This document shows positions 51,310-61,646 of a stretch of DNA of 64,000 bases, piece after piece. A model generated the notes under the pieces. That model had not been told where the DNA came from, ran no database searches, and saw nothing but the letters and a program-made list of their open reading frames with translations. The DNA is from Campylobacter showae. GTDB taxonomy: Bacteria > Campylobacterota > Campylobacteria > Campylobacterales > Campylobacteraceae. A program made the translations under genes and the position numbers. Location: NCBI RefSeq assembly GCF_004803815.1, contig NZ_CP012544.1, forward strand, positions 868,001 through 932,000. Direction: 5' to 3'. The number at the start of each line of letters is the position of its first letter. Positions within the stretch are counted from its first letter, which is position 1.

Positions 51310-52653
51310 ATGAAAAAAATCTCCATAATCCTAGCCGCCTTTTTGCTCGGCGGCTGTGCAGCAACGCAAATAAACGAAAACTACGAGCAAATTTTGCTAA
51401 AAGAGGACGCAAGCGCCGATATAAGGATAAACCGCGAGTGGTGGACGGGCTACGGCGAAGCGCGCCTAAATGAGCTAATCGGCCTCGCGCTAAAAAATAA
51501 TATAGACCTGGCAAAATCAGCCATAGCCGTAAATAAAGCATTAGCTCAAGCAGGCGTCTTGCAGGCTGATCTCGTGCCTAGCTTTAACGCAAATTTAGGC
51601 GCGGAAACCGGTAAAAATATAAAAACGGGCGGCAGCTGGAGCGAGAGCTATAAAAGCGGCATCTCGCTAAGCTACGAGATCGATCTGTGGCGCAAGCTAG
51701 CAAACTCCACAGACGCCGCCATGTGGGAGGCAAACGCGACAAAATATGACCTAGAGGCCGCTCGCCTTGCGCTCATTAACTCCGTCGCGGATGCGTATTT
51801 TGAGGCTAAATATCAAAAAGAGAGCATAAATCTATACAAAAAAACGCTAAAAAACTACGAGGAGCTTGAAGCCATCATAAAGGCCAAATTTGAGCTCGGT
51901 AAAGAAGAGGAGCTAAGCCTAAAGCAAGTAAAAAGCTCGGTAATCTCGGCTAAAAATAGAATTTTAAACGCAAGCAAGAGCCTTGACGCAGTGGAAAAAA
52001 CGCTAAGAAATCTACTAAACGTTAGGCCCGAGTTTGATTTAAATTTGGGCGGAAATTTGAGCGATATCTCGCCGCAAGGCGTAAATTTAAACGTGCCGCT
52101 TTACGTTATCGGCGCGCGTCCTGATTTGCAAGCTGCAATCTCGCGCATCAAAGAGTCGCTTTTAGAGGTCAAGGTTAGCGAAAAAAGCTTTTATCCAAGC
52201 ATCACGGTAGGCGCGGGCCTTGGCGGTAGCGGCGATAGTGCGAGCGAGGGGCTTAAGCTAAATTTTCTAAGCGGCAATATCGCGATAAATTTGCCATTTT
52301 TAAACTACTCCAAGCTCAAATCAAAGCTAAAAATCTCCGAGCTTGAGTTTGAGACGATGAAGCTAAACTACGCGCAGACGCTAACGACCGCGCTAAATGA
52401 GATCGATGCCGGCTATAAAAATCTGCAAAAAGACGAGGCGGTCTTGCGAAATTTAAACGAAAATTTGCGAAATCTAAGCTCTATCAGCGACATATATAAG
52501 CTCAAATACGACTACGGCAAAACCGAGCTAAAAAACTATCTGGAGGCGCAAAATTCGCTGCTTGAAGGCAAGATTAGTGCGCTAGCACAAAAGTATAAAA
52601 TTTTGCAAGACGAAATCGGTATATATAAAGCGACAGCAGGAAAAGCGGAGTAA
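51310..52653 (+). CDS. Outer-membrane efflux lipoprotein (NodT/OprM type) of the MacAB system
   Basis: 447 residues. Lipoprotein signal with lipobox GGC (LAAFLLGGCAATQ, Cys16). WWTGYGEARLNELIGLALKNNIDLAKS and the paired helical repeats are those of OprM-type channels; SYEIDLWRKLANSTDAA is a signature. It starts 1 bp after the macB stop, so the trio is one operon. Different in type from the CmeD-like channel at 34863, which has no lipobox. Confidence 0.9.
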   Translation: MKKISIILAAFLLGGCAATQINENYEQILLKEDASADIRINREWWTGYGEARLNELIGLALKNNIDLAKSAIAVNKALAQAGVLQADLVPSFNANLGAETGKNIKTGGSWSESYKSGISLSYEIDLWRKLANSTDAAMWEANATKYDLEAARLALINSVADAYFEAKYQKESINLYKKTLKNYEELEAIIKAKFELGKEEELSLKQVKSSVISAKNRILNASKSLDAVEKTLRNLLNVRPEFDLNLGGNLSDISPQGVNLNVPLYVIGARPDLQAAISRIKESLLEVKVSEKSFYPSITVGAGLGGSGDSASEGLKLNFLSGNIAINLPFLNYSKLKSKLKISELEFETMKLNYAQTLTTALNEIDAGYKNLQKDEAVLRNLNENLRNLSSISDIYKLKYDYGKTELKNYLEAQNSLLEGKISALAQKYKILQDEIGIYKATAGKAE

Positions 52654-52757
52654 ATTTGACTATGCCGCGCCTGATTTGCGGTTTTTTGGGGTGCGTTAAA
52701 TTTGCAGCGAATTTGACGGCTAGTTAAATTTAGCTAGCTGCAAATGACCTGGCAAAT

Positions 52758-53450
52758 TTACTCCCGCCGTTTGCCTAGAAAATAAAACAGCCCCGCTAGC
52801 GTCGCAAAAAGAGCAAGCATAGATCCGGCGACGATAGCAGTGCCGTTTTGAAAGCCGTTTAAAAACATCCCGTTCGTGTTCATCCCGAAAAATCCCGTGA
52901 TCAAATTTAACGGTAAAAATAGCGCCGAAAGTAGCGTCAGGATATAGATATTTCGGTTTATTTTGTCGTTTTTTAGGCTTTGGATATGCGCGTAGATATC
53001 GTCTATCCTAGCGGCGTTTTCGCAGGCTGCGTTTTTTAGCACGCCAGCTTCATAGACGTAGTTTTTGAGCTGCTTTTTTAGCTCGGGCCTTTCGTTTTGA
53101 CAGATCGCCAGAGCCTCGTAAAAGTGTGAAATTTTATTTTGAAATTTGCGTATTTCGTATTTTAAGACCGCGTGCTTTTTGATAAATTTAGTAAAATCCC
53201 TCTTGCCTGCGTAAATTTTCTCGTAGCTTTCAAGCTGGGCGGAGTGCTCGGCGATCTTGGCGCGAAACTCGCTCGTTATCTTTTTTACGACGCGGATAAA
53301 CTCCTCCGCGCCGCTTTCGCTGCCGTCCCGGGCGTAAATTTTGTCGTCTTTAAAGATAAATTTATAGTTTTGTTCGCTACCGTCCGTGACGAGATAGATG
53401 TACTCGCACTCCTCGCCGTAATAGTACCCAGAGATATCGCGCTCGCTCAC
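52758..53450 (-). CDS. CorA-like divalent-cation transporter, short form
   Basis: 230 residues. The end is CorA: ILTLLSALFLPLNLITGFFGMNTNG contains the GMN selectivity motif, followed by a second span. The cytoplasmic domain is shorter than the usual 310-320 residue CorA and includes the long helix before the pore. It lies 9 bp after tgt on the same strand. Either a compact Campylobacter form or an N-terminally reduced copy; the intact pore favours a working protein. Confidence 0.7.
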   Translation of the reverse strand: MSERDISGYYYGEECEYIYLVTDGSEQNYKFIFKDDKIYARDGSESGAEEFIRVVKKITSEFRAKIAEHSAQLESYEKIYAGKRDFTKFIKKHAVLKYEIRKFQNKISHFYEALAICQNERPELKKQLKNYVYEAGVLKNAACENAARIDDIYAHIQSLKNDKINRNIYILTLLSALFLPLNLITGFFGMNTNGMFLNGFQNGTAIVAGSMLALFATLAGLFYFLGKRRE

Positions 53451-53459
53451 GGTTTTGCC

Positions 53460-54596
53460 TTATATGCTCGGCGCGTCTTTACCGCGTTTGGCGTAGAAAT
53501 TTCGCCTAAATTTTTCAAATTCGCCCGCGATTATCGCCTCTCTCATTTGCTTCATCAAATTTAGATAATATTGCAAGTTATGTAGGCTTGCCAAACGGAA
53601 AAACGTCAGCTCGCCAGCACGGTATAGGTGGCTAAGGTATGCGCGAGAGTAGTTTTGGCACGCGTAGCAGTTGCACTGGGGATCTATCGGAGCGCGGTCG
53701 GTTGCAAATTTTGCAGACTTGATATTTATCTTACCGAAACTCGTAAATAGCGTGCCGTTGCGCGCGTTTCGCGTCGGCATAACGCAGTCAAACATATCCA
53801 CGCCGCGAGCCGCGTTTTCTACAAGGTCTTCTGGAGTGCCTACGCCCATGAGATAGCGTGGGCGCGCCGCGTCGATGTAGGGCATCACGCCCTGCACGGT
53901 ATCATACATCTCTTGGTTGCTTTCGCCTACGCTAAGGCCACCGATAGCAAGACCGTCAAACGGCATCTCGCACAGCGCTTCGGCGCAAAATTTACGCGCC
54001 GCCTCGTCCGTGCCGCCTTGGATTATGCCGAATATATTTTGCGTGAGCCCTTCGCCTTTACTTTGCTTAAATTTATGATAGTCTATCGCCTCGCGCGCCC
54101 ATTTTATCGTGCGTTTTATACTTAGCTCCACGCGCTTTTTTTCGGCAGGAAGCGCGACTAGATCGTCTAAGATCATCATGATGTCGGAGTTTAGGTCGTA
54201 CTGGGTATCTAGCACCGAGCGCGGCGTGAAATAGTGCGCGCTGCCGTCGATGTGGCTTTTAAATTTTATGCCGTTTTCGTCGGGCTTTGAGATCTTGCTC
54301 AGAGAAAATGCCTGAAAGCCGCCGCTATCTGTTAAAAACGAGTGGTTAAATTTAGTAAAGCCGTGCAGGCCGCCAAGCTCTTTTACCACCTTGCTGCTAG
54401 GACGCAAGTAGAGGTGGTAGGTGTTGCCGAGGATTATTTGGGCGCCCAGAATTTGCATCATATCCACGGCGTCTAGGCTTTTTACCACACCTACGGTGCC
54501 AACTGGCATAAACACGGGCGTTTTTATCGTCGAGTGAGCGGTGATTAGCGTGCCCGCGCGCGCCGCACCGTCCGTTTTATCTATACTAAAAGTCAT
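53460..54596 (-). CDS. tgt: Queuine tRNA-ribosyltransferase
   Basis: Swaps guanine 34 for the queuosine precursor in GUN-anticodon tRNAs. 378 residues. Catalytic Asp in [12 protein letters not shown], substrate loop [14 protein letters not shown], second Asp in [17 protein letters not shown]; zinc ligands [17 protein letters not shown]. Complete. Divergent from the TrkA-like gene; the corA-like gene follows. Confidence 0.95.
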   Translation of the reverse strand: MTFSIDKTDGAARAGTLITAHSTIKTPVFMPVGTVGVVKSLDAVDMMQILGAQIILGNTYHLYLRPSSKVVKELGGLHGFTKFNHSFLTDSGGFQAFSLSKISKPDENGIKFKSHIDGSAHYFTPRSVLDTQYDLNSDIMMILDDLVALPAEKKRVELSIKRTIKWAREAIDYHKFKQSKGEGLTQNIFGIIQGGTDEAARKFCAEALCEMPFDGLAIGGLSVGESNQEMYDTVQGVMPYIDAARPRYLMGVGTPEDLVENAARGVDMFDCVMPTRNARNGTLFTSFGKINIKSAKFATDRAPIDPQCNCYACQNYSRAYLSHLYRAGELTFFRLASLHNLQYYLNLMKQMREAIIAGEFEKFRRNFYAKRGKDAPSI

Positions 54597-54601
54597 TTTG
54601 A

Positions 54602-54607
54602 TATAAT
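54602..54607 (+). promoter_or_regulatory. -10 box (TATAAT) of the trkA-like/aroB operon
   Basis: Exact TATAAT 24 bp before ATG 54632, in the short divergent region with tgt. Leader very short. Probably drives the long rightward operon to dedA's neighbour. Confidence 0.55.
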
Positions 54608-54631
54608 AGTCCCTTTAAATTTGGAGTTTTA

Positions 54632-56035
54632 ATGAAAAATATCTTGATAGTTGCGGACGGCATTGTAGCTAAATATTTCTTAGAAAGACTATTCGTAGCG
54701 CGAAATAACGCTCATCACTACACGGTTATCGCTATGGACGAGGAGATTTTTGGAGGGGAAAATTTAGAAAATTTTACCTTTTACCGCTTTGATCCGACGA
54801 GTTTTGATCGTCTTAAGCAGGTAGTTAGCGGCTATTTTAGCCAGTTTATGATAATGCTAAAAGACGGCTTTGAGACGGTTAGCGTCTATAACAATCTGCG
54901 TCAAATCAGCAAAAAAACGGAAATTTTAATGCTTGATCTATGGGGACTAGGCGGGTTAGAGGACGACTCGCACCTAACGGTTTTAGACGGGCGAGGCATC
55001 GTGACGGCTAGGCTCATGGATTATTTGCCCGATATCCCCGTAGTAGCCGATAACGTGGGGCTTGGACAAGGCGAAATAATGGAAGTAAAAGTACCCGTAG
55101 GAAGCTCGTTTATGTACCGTCATATCAGCTCAATAACGCAAAAAAAATGGCGCATCGCGATGGTTTATCGCGGCTCAAATTTCATGATCGCAAAGCCGAA
55201 TTTAATGATCCTGCCAAACGACGTTTTGCTGATAGTGGGCGAGCCTAGCGTGCTTTTAAGCGTATTTAGAAGCGTGAAAAAAGAAACGGGGCAGTTTCCA
55301 AGCCCATTTGGACATAACACTTACCTGTTTTTAGATATGCGCGCCATGGGCGAAGAGGCTTGTTTACGGCTGCTAGAACAGAGCCTAAAACTGCACGAAA
55401 AGCTAAATAGCAAACGCCTCTACGTAAAGGTCGTAAATCCGACGTTAAATTTAGCCTACGAGAAGCTAAAATCGGTCGGAGACGAGAGGGTTGCGGTAAC
55501 GTTTGATTTTTTCGGTCGCGGCGTAGAACAGATAAAAGACGACGTATTTAAAAACGACGTCGGGTTAATAGTAACCGATAATAAATTTTTCTCGGCCCAC
55601 AAAAGGATGCTTTTCGAGCTTAAAAGGCCGGTAACTACTATCGGCCGAGGCGACGCGGACGAGATAAAAAAAGGCGTGATACTAAGTAGCGGTTTTGGCG
55701 ACGAGATAGAAAACCAATCAGCCGTCATCATGGACTGCTGCGCGCAGCTAGATACGCAAATCTCGCTATATCACTTTGGCGCTCTTAGCGGCGGCGAGGG
55801 CGCGGAGGAACATTTTGATAGTCTTTCTAAAATTTTCGGACGTAAGGTCGAGATAGTCGAAGATAGAAATATAAATCCTATTTTAAAGCTAAAAAACGAG
55901 CAAAATTTGCTTCAGTTCGTGCCGTTTACGAAAAAGATCAGTAAAAAGGACGCCTTTGCTACGTTTTCAAATGATATGAACCGTCTGTACGCGCGCCTTA
56001 GCGACAACTATCAGATTTTTATACCGATAAATTAG
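54632..56035 (+). CDS. TrkA-like cytoplasmic protein (COG3400 type)
   Basis: 467 residues, soluble. The N-terminus ILIVADGIVAKYFLERL resembles a nucleotide-binding RCK/TrkA-N fold, and residues about 145-215 (VGLGQGEIMEVKVPVGSSFMYRHISS, NDVLLIVGEPSVLLSVF) form a TrkA-C domain. The rest is less conserved. Such proteins gate K+ channels or transporters, and none is beside it. ATG after TTGGAG. aroB follows. Confidence 0.7.
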   Translation: MKNILIVADGIVAKYFLERLFVARNNAHHYTVIAMDEEIFGGENLENFTFYRFDPTSFDRLKQVVSGYFSQFMIMLKDGFETVSVYNNLRQISKKTEILMLDLWGLGGLEDDSHLTVLDGRGIVTARLMDYLPDIPVVADNVGLGQGEIMEVKVPVGSSFMYRHISSITQKKWRIAMVYRGSNFMIAKPNLMILPNDVLLIVGEPSVLLSVFRSVKKETGQFPSPFGHNTYLFLDMRAMGEEACLRLLEQSLKLHEKLNSKRLYVKVVNPTLNLAYEKLKSVGDERVAVTFDFFGRGVEQIKDDVFKNDVGLIVTDNKFFSAHKRMLFELKRPVTTIGRGDADEIKKGVILSSGFGDEIENQSAVIMDCCAQLDTQISLYHFGALSGGEGAEEHFDSLSKIFGRKVEIVEDRNINPILKLKNEQNLLQFVPFTKKISKKDAFATFSNDMNRLYARLSDNYQIFIPIN

Positions 56036-56068
56036 GCTATTTTGGATAAAATAAAAGCGGAGAATAAG

Positions 56069-57106
56069 ATGAAAATAGATATAAAATTTGACGGCAAGCC
56101 GGGCTACGGCGTCTATATAAACGAGCTAAAAGAGCTTAAATTTGACGCTAAAGTCGCTATCGTTACAAACGCAAAAGTAGGCGGGCTTTATCTGCAAAAT
56201 TTACTCTCACGCATAGATTGTCCGCAAAAATTCGTCATCAGCGTCCCAGACGGCGAAGAGTATAAAAATATGCAAACGATCGAGGCGATCTTAGAGCAGC
56301 TTTTTGTTAGCCGCCTTGACCGCAGCAGCGTGATCATCGCTCTTGGCGGCGGAGTGGTGAGCGATATGGCGGGCTTTGCGGCGAGCATTTTCGAGCGCGG
56401 GATCAAATTTATAAACATCCCGACTACTCTGCTAGCGCAAGTGGATGCTAGCGTGGGCGGAAAAACGGGTGTAAATAATAAATTTGGCAAAAATCTAATC
56501 GGCTCGTTTTATCAACCTAGCGCCGTTTACTGCGAGACCGAGTTTTTAAAGACGCTTGAAAAGCACGAATTTGCAGCAGGCCTCGCAGAGGCCGTAAAGA
56601 TGGCCGTAACCTTTGACGAAAAAATATTTTCGTGGATGGAGGATGCAGATTTGACGGATGAGGCGAATTTGCAAAATTTGATCTACCGCTGCGTGCAGAT
56701 AAAAGCCGCCGCCGTAGAGGCCGACGAACGCGAAAAGGGCGTGCGAGCGGTGCTAAACTACGGCCATACCTTCGCTCACGTGATAGAAAACGAAACGAAC
56801 TATAAAAAATACCTGCACGGCGAGGCGGTGGCGATCGGGATGAATATGGCTAATTCGCTAGCGGTGAAGCTAGGCCTCATGAGCGAGGAGCAAAAGGCGC
56901 GCGTGGCGGAGTTGCTAGTTAAATTTGGCCTGCCGATAAGCTACAAGGTGCCAAACGCAAGCAGCTTTTACGAGGCTTTTTTCCTCGATAAAAAGGCGGA
57001 AAACTCAGCGATCAAATTTATCTTGCCGCGAGGTATCGGAGACTACGAGATACAAAAAGACGTGCCGCGCGAGCTCGTGATGGACGTTTTAAGAGAGTTT
57101 GAATGA
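56069..57106 (+). CDS. aroB: 3-dehydroquinate synthase
   Basis: Second step of the shikimate pathway. I start at ATG 56069 (345 residues), which has GGAG nearby; an in-frame TTG at 56042 would add nine residues without a ribosome site. Marks: IALGGGVVSDMAGFAASIFERG, PTTLLAQVDASVGGKTGVN (metal and NAD site) and LNYGHTFAHVIE with zinc-binding His. Last four bases overlap mscS. Confidence 0.94.
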   Translation: MKIDIKFDGKPGYGVYINELKELKFDAKVAIVTNAKVGGLYLQNLLSRIDCPQKFVISVPDGEEYKNMQTIEAILEQLFVSRLDRSSVIIALGGGVVSDMAGFAASIFERGIKFINIPTTLLAQVDASVGGKTGVNNKFGKNLIGSFYQPSAVYCETEFLKTLEKHEFAAGLAEAVKMAVTFDEKIFSWMEDADLTDEANLQNLIYRCVQIKAAAVEADEREKGVRAVLNYGHTFAHVIENETNYKKYLHGEAVAIGMNMANSLAVKLGLMSEEQKARVAELLVKFGLPISYKVPNASSFYEAFFLDKKAENSAIKFILPRGIGDYEIQKDVPRELVMDVLREFE

Positions 57107-58698
57107 GAAAAATTTTATTTATTTTATTTTTTGCGATCTTTGCTTATTCGCTTGATGATATTCCTAGCGAATTTAACGCGACAAAAGAAGCTCAGCTATC
57201 CGAACTAAACGCGTCTTTGGCCTTTATCGAGGACGAGCTAGCCGATAACATCTGGGCGACTCGCTACTCAAACTACAACACCTTTCAAAAGCTAAGCGCG
57301 GAGCTCGACGAAATCGAAGCAGCGATAAAAAAACAGGCAAAAAATACCGAAAAAGTACTCGAGCTACAAAAAAAACAAAGTACGCTAAAAGAGCAGATCG
57401 AACTTCTAAGAGAGTTTCAAAAAGCGCCGTTTTCTAGCATGATAACGGCTCCCGAGATAGAAATTTTACAAAAGATAACCAATCCCGTCGCCGTGATCTC
57501 GGGCTTTTCGCACATAAAGCAGCTCAGAAGCGAAAAAGACGAGTATAAACGCCGACTAGACGGGCTTTCTAAGACGACCGACGAGTTAGCTAGAAAAGAG
57601 CAAATTTTAACCCAGATCGTAAATTTGAGCGACGACGCGCGCTTTCAAGCAGAGCTTGCCGAGGCTAGGCAGGAGCTAGCGGAATTTAACGCCGCGGCCG
57701 ACATCGCAAAGACCACCTACGGTGTGTACGAAAAGCGCGTAAACGAAGCGATAAACCGCACTAGCGAGGACATCAAGGCGCAGATGAAAAAGGCGCTTGA
57801 TATCGGTATATTTATCGTCGTTGTTATCGGACTTTCGTTTTTGTTTAAATTTATCATTAAAAAGACGATCACCGACAACGAGCGCCTCTATACGGCAAAT
57901 AAATTTATAAATCTCGTAAACATCACGCTCATTATCATGATCTTGCTTTTTGCCTATATCGAAAACGTGACCTATCTCGTCACGGTGCTGGGCTTTGCGT
58001 CCGCTGGTATTGCGATTGCCATGAAAGATATGTTTATGAGTATGCTCGGCTGGACGGTCATCGTTTTTGGCGGTAGTTTTCACGTCGGCGACCGCATCAA
58101 GGTGCGCAAGGACGGAGAGGACGTCGTGGGCGACATCATCGATATCTCGCTGCTTAGGATGACTATTTACGAGGATGTCACGATCGTCACGGTAAACTCA
58201 AACCGCAGAGCCGGGCGCATTATATTTGTACCGAACAACTATATCTTCACCGATCTGATCGCAAACTACTCGCACCACGGCATGAAGACCGTCTGGGACG
58301 GCATCGACGTCGTTTGTAGCTTTGATTCTAACCACAAAAAAGCCGCTCACATCATCAAAGATATCGCGCGAAAATACTCTAAAGGCTACACGGAAATCGC
58401 CAAAAAACAAATGAGCAAGCTGCGAAATCAATACAGTATAAAAAATCCAAACGTCGAGCCGCGCGTGTTTACCTTTATCGAGCCTTACGGTGTGAAAATT
58501 TCAGTCTGGTACATGGCAAACACATTTGCCACGCTATCTTTGCGAAGCACGATAAGTGCGGAGATAATGGAAGCTATAGCTAGCCACGACGACATCGTTA
58601 TAGCCTATCCGACGCAGACTTTATATATGGATAGGCGCGTAAAAGCCGGCGAGTCAAAGCCGATGGGCGAAGGCGGCGAGGAGAAGCATGAAGCCTAA
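57103..58698 (+). CDS. MscS-family mechanosensitive channel
   Basis: 531 residues. Signal peptide (MRKILFILFFAIFAYS), a long periplasmic coiled coil (residues about 20-220), two or three spans, then the MscS pore helix FASAGIAIAMKDMFMSMLGWTVIVFGGSFHVGDRIKV and the cytoplasmic beta domain (VTVNSNRRAGRIIFVPNNYIF). It opens during hypo-osmotic shock. Larger than E. coli MscS because of the coiled N-terminal part. It overlaps aroB by 4 bp and mtaB by 11 bp. Confidence 0.9.
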   Translation: MRKILFILFFAIFAYSLDDIPSEFNATKEAQLSELNASLAFIEDELADNIWATRYSNYNTFQKLSAELDEIEAAIKKQAKNTEKVLELQKKQSTLKEQIELLREFQKAPFSSMITAPEIEILQKITNPVAVISGFSHIKQLRSEKDEYKRRLDGLSKTTDELARKEQILTQIVNLSDDARFQAELAEARQELAEFNAAADIAKTTYGVYEKRVNEAINRTSEDIKAQMKKALDIGIFIVVVIGLSFLFKFIIKKTITDNERLYTANKFINLVNITLIIMILLFAYIENVTYLVTVLGFASAGIAIAMKDMFMSMLGWTVIVFGGSFHVGDRIKVRKDGEDVVGDIIDISLLRMTIYEDVTIVTVNSNRRAGRIIFVPNNYIFTDLIANYSHHGMKTVWDGIDVVCSFDSNHKKAAHIIKDIARKYSKGYTEIAKKQMSKLRNQYSIKNPNVEPRVFTFIEPYGVKISVWYMANTFATLSLRSTISAEIMEAIASHDDIVIAYPTQTLYMDRRVKAGESKPMGEGGEEKHEA

Positions 58699-59977
58699 CT
58701 CAAATTTGACCCTGCAAGAGCCGCGCCGAGAGAAGGTGTATTTTAAAACCTTCGGTTGTCGCACGAACATCTACGACACGGAGCTAATGAAAAGCTACGT
58801 CAAAGACTACGATATCGTTAGCGACGAAAACGAAGCCGACATCGTGGTAGTAAACTCCTGCACGGTCACAAACTCCGCCGATAGCGGTGCGCGCAGCTAC
58901 ATAAACGGCATAAAAAAACGCGGCGCTAGAGTGATACTAACGGGCTGCGGCGCTGTGAGCAAGGGCAAGGAGCTGTTTAACAAAAGCGCGGTTTTTGGCG
59001 TAATAGGAGCGAGTAAAAAAGAGGACATAAACGCGCTGCTAAAGTCGCAAGACCCGTTTTTCGAGCTTGGAAATTTAAAAAGTATCGACAAAAATATCGT
59101 AACCAACTACGAAAATCACACCAAAGCCTTTATCAAGATCCAAGAGGGCTGCGACTTTGCCTGCAGTTACTGTATCATCCCCGCCGTTCGCGGCAAGGCG
59201 CGCAGTATGGATGAGGAAGCTATTTTGCGTGAGGCTAAAATTTTAGCCTATAACGGCTACAACGAGCTAGTGCTAACCGGCACAAACATCGGTAGCTACG
59301 GCAAGGATACAGGTTCAAGCCTGGGTCGCTTGCTAGGACGGCTCGGTAAAATAGGCGGCATAAAGCGCATAAGGCTCGGTAGTATCGAGCCCAGCCAGAT
59401 AGACGAGAGCTTTCGCGAAATCTTGCGCGAGAGCTGGCTGGAGCGGCACCTGCACATCGCGCTTCAGCACACGAGCGAGGCGATGCTGCGTATCATGAGA
59501 CGGCGAAATCAAGCCTTTAGGGATTTGGAGCTGTTTTTGGAGCTTAGCCAGATGGGTTTTGCGCTAGGAACCGACTACATCGTGGGGCATCCTGGCGAGA
59601 GCGAGGAAATTTGGAGCGAGGCACTAGACAATTTTAAAAAATTTCCGCTCACGCATCTGCACTGCTTTGCGTATTCGCCGCGAAGTGGTACGCACTCGGC
59701 GGATATGAAAGTGGACGTTAACGGCGACGTGGCGAAGGCTAGACTTAAGGTTTTAAAGCAAATCGTAGCGGAGAATAATTTTAAATTTAGGCAAGAACAC
59801 GCCAAAAAATGCGGTAGCCTAAACGTTTTAGTCGAACAGCTAAACGGTGAATTTTACGAAGGTTTCGATCAGTTTTATAACAAAGTAAAAATCAAAACGG
59901 ATAAGCAAATTTTAAAAGAGTGGGCGGTCATAGATAAATTTGAAGTAAAAAGCGAGGGCGACTATGCGCAAATTTAA
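58688..59977 (+). CDS. mtaB: tRNA t6A37 methylthiotransferase MtaB
   Basis: Radical-SAM enzyme making ms2t6A at position 37. 429 residues: UPF0004 domain with Cys ligands in KTFGCRTN, VVNSCTVTN and LTGCGAV; radical-SAM core EGCDFACSYCIIP; no clear TRAM domain but a final strand-rich part. The N-terminal FGCRTN is the MtaB/MiaB-like signature (not RimO). 11-bp overlap with mscS, 14-bp overlap with the ftsH-like gene. The aroB-mscS-mtaB-ftsH-like order is also found in Helicobacter, as I recall. Confidence 0.88.
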   Translation: MKPNSNLTLQEPRREKVYFKTFGCRTNIYDTELMKSYVKDYDIVSDENEADIVVVNSCTVTNSADSGARSYINGIKKRGARVILTGCGAVSKGKELFNKSAVFGVIGASKKEDINALLKSQDPFFELGNLKSIDKNIVTNYENHTKAFIKIQEGCDFACSYCIIPAVRGKARSMDEEAILREAKILAYNGYNELVLTGTNIGSYGKDTGSSLGRLLGRLGKIGGIKRIRLGSIEPSQIDESFREILRESWLERHLHIALQHTSEAMLRIMRRRNQAFRDLELFLELSQMGFALGTDYIVGHPGESEEIWSEALDNFKKFPLTHLHCFAYSPRSGTHSADMKVDVNGDVAKARLKVLKQIVAENNFKFRQEHAKKCGSLNVLVEQLNGEFYEGFDQFYNKVKIKTDKQILKEWAVIDKFEVKSEGDYAQI

Positions 59978-61631
59978 GCTAAATAAACAAAAGATCATCG
60001 TGATTTTGACGGCTATTTTGGCGGTTTTGCTAGCCGTTGCGGTGGGTAGAAATCAACCCAAAAACATAATGTACGAAAGCTATGAAAAGCTGCTAGAAGG
60101 CGACATGATCGCAAGCGCGACCGTAAACGGCGGCGAGCTGGAGCTCACTACTAAAGGCGGTAACAAATATATCATCGTAAAAGATGGCGTAGATATGCGC
60201 GCTCTAGTGCAAAAAGTACCCATCGATCTAAAAAAAGAGACGCCCGTGCTGGATGAAATTTTAGCCGTGCTAGCGCTGCTTGTTATCTGCTTTGGGGGGC
60301 TTGCGATTTATGCTAGGTTTAAAAAACAAAAACTAGCCGCTCAAAACGAAAATCAAAAAGCAAACGTCTATGAGTACGACAATATCGCCGCTAGCTCGGT
60401 GGCGCCTGCTATCTCAAATGTCAAATTTGACGACGTGGCGGGTATAAAAGACGTCAAATTTGAGCTAAGCGAGATCGTGGATTTTCTAAAAAATCCGACG
60501 AAATATAAAAAATTCGGCATCAAAATGCCAAAAGGCGTGCTGATGGTGGGGCCTCCTGGCGTGGGTAAAACGCTAGTAGCAAAGGCCGTCGCGGGCGAGG
60601 CGGGAGTGCCGTTTTTTTACCAAAGCGGCGCGAGTTTCGTGCAAATTTACGTCGGTATGGGCGCAAAACGCGTGCATGAGCTGTTTTTAAAGGCTAAAGC
60701 CTATGCGCCGTCTATCATCTTTATCGACGAGATCGACGCCGTGGGCAAGGTGCGCGGCGGCAACCGAAACGACGAGCGCGAGGCTACGCTAAATCAGCTA
60801 CTTACCGAGATGGACGGCTTTGAGGACAACTCGGGCGTCATCGTGATCGCCGCGACCAACCGTATCGAGATGATAGACGAGGCGCTGCTACGCTCGGGGC
60901 GATTTGATAGGCGCATATTCCTTTCGATGCCCGATTTTACCGATAGAGTCGAGATTTTAAAGTCTTATCTAAAAGATAAAAATACTAGCGTAGAGCCCCA
61001 AGACGTGGCGCGTATCAGCGTCGGTTTTAGCGGGGCGGCTCTTTCCACGCTGGTAAATGAAGCTGCGATAAACGCGCTAAGACGCGGCGGCGAGATAATC
61101 GAATTTAGCGATTTTGAAAGCGTTTTAAACAAAGTCTTGCTCGGTAAAAGAAGGATTTTAAGCTACAACGACGAGGAAAAGCGCATTCAGGCGCTATATC
61201 AGGGCGCAAAGGCTTTGGCTGCGTATTGGTTCGGGATAGAATTTGAAAAAATTTCGCTCGTCGAGGAGCAGTTTATGCGCCCCGAGCGAGAGATAGAGTC
61301 GCGCTCGCAGATGTTTGCGCGTATCAAGGTCTGTTTGGCGGGCATGAGCGCGCTAAAGATGGTCAAAGACGATACTTTTTCAAACTCTAACGCCGACATC
61401 CAAAAGGCTCGCGAGATCGCGCAAAATATGGTCTTTGAGTACGGTATGGGGCATACCTTTACGCCAAGCGCGGCTGAGGCCGAGGAGTTACTGCAAGAGG
61501 CATACGCCGAGGTCGGAACGTTTTTAGCAGGCATGAAAACGCAACTAGAGCGTATTTGCGAGCATATCGAGATTTTTGAGAGTATCGATAAAGACGCGCT
61601 GGGCAAGATAATAAAAGAGTATTACAACTAA
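59964..61631 (+). CDS. FtsH-like membrane AAA protein lacking the zinc-protease motif
   Basis: 555 residues with the full FtsH plan: span 1 (10-28), short periplasmic part, span 2 (98-116), AAA module with Walker A GPPGVGKT (196-203), pore loop [13 protein letters not shown], Walker B IIFIDE (251-256) and second region of homology ATNR to RSGRFDRR (297-317). The protease part is present by length, but where FtsH has HEAGH this one reads YQGAK (residues 412-416), so both zinc His and the Glu are lost; the later Asp in ADIQKA remains. It is therefore a predicted unfoldase or chaperone, not a protease. The real ftsH must lie elsewhere. Confidence 0.85.
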   Translation: MRKFKLNKQKIIVILTAILAVLLAVAVGRNQPKNIMYESYEKLLEGDMIASATVNGGELELTTKGGNKYIIVKDGVDMRALVQKVPIDLKKETPVLDEILAVLALLVICFGGLAIYARFKKQKLAAQNENQKANVYEYDNIAASSVAPAISNVKFDDVAGIKDVKFELSEIVDFLKNPTKYKKFGIKMPKGVLMVGPPGVGKTLVAKAVAGEAGVPFFYQSGASFVQIYVGMGAKRVHELFLKAKAYAPSIIFIDEIDAVGKVRGGNRNDEREATLNQLLTEMDGFEDNSGVIVIAATNRIEMIDEALLRSGRFDRRIFLSMPDFTDRVEILKSYLKDKNTSVEPQDVARISVGFSGAALSTLVNEAAINALRRGGEIIEFSDFESVLNKVLLGKRRILSYNDEEKRIQALYQGAKALAAYWFGIEFEKISLVEEQFMRPEREIESRSQMFARIKVCLAGMSALKMVKDDTFSNSNADIQKAREIAQNMVFEYGMGHTFTPSAAEAEELLQEAYAEVGTFLAGMKTQLERICEHIEIFESIDKDALGKIIKEYYN

Positions 61632-61646
61632 ATTTAAGGAGAAAAA

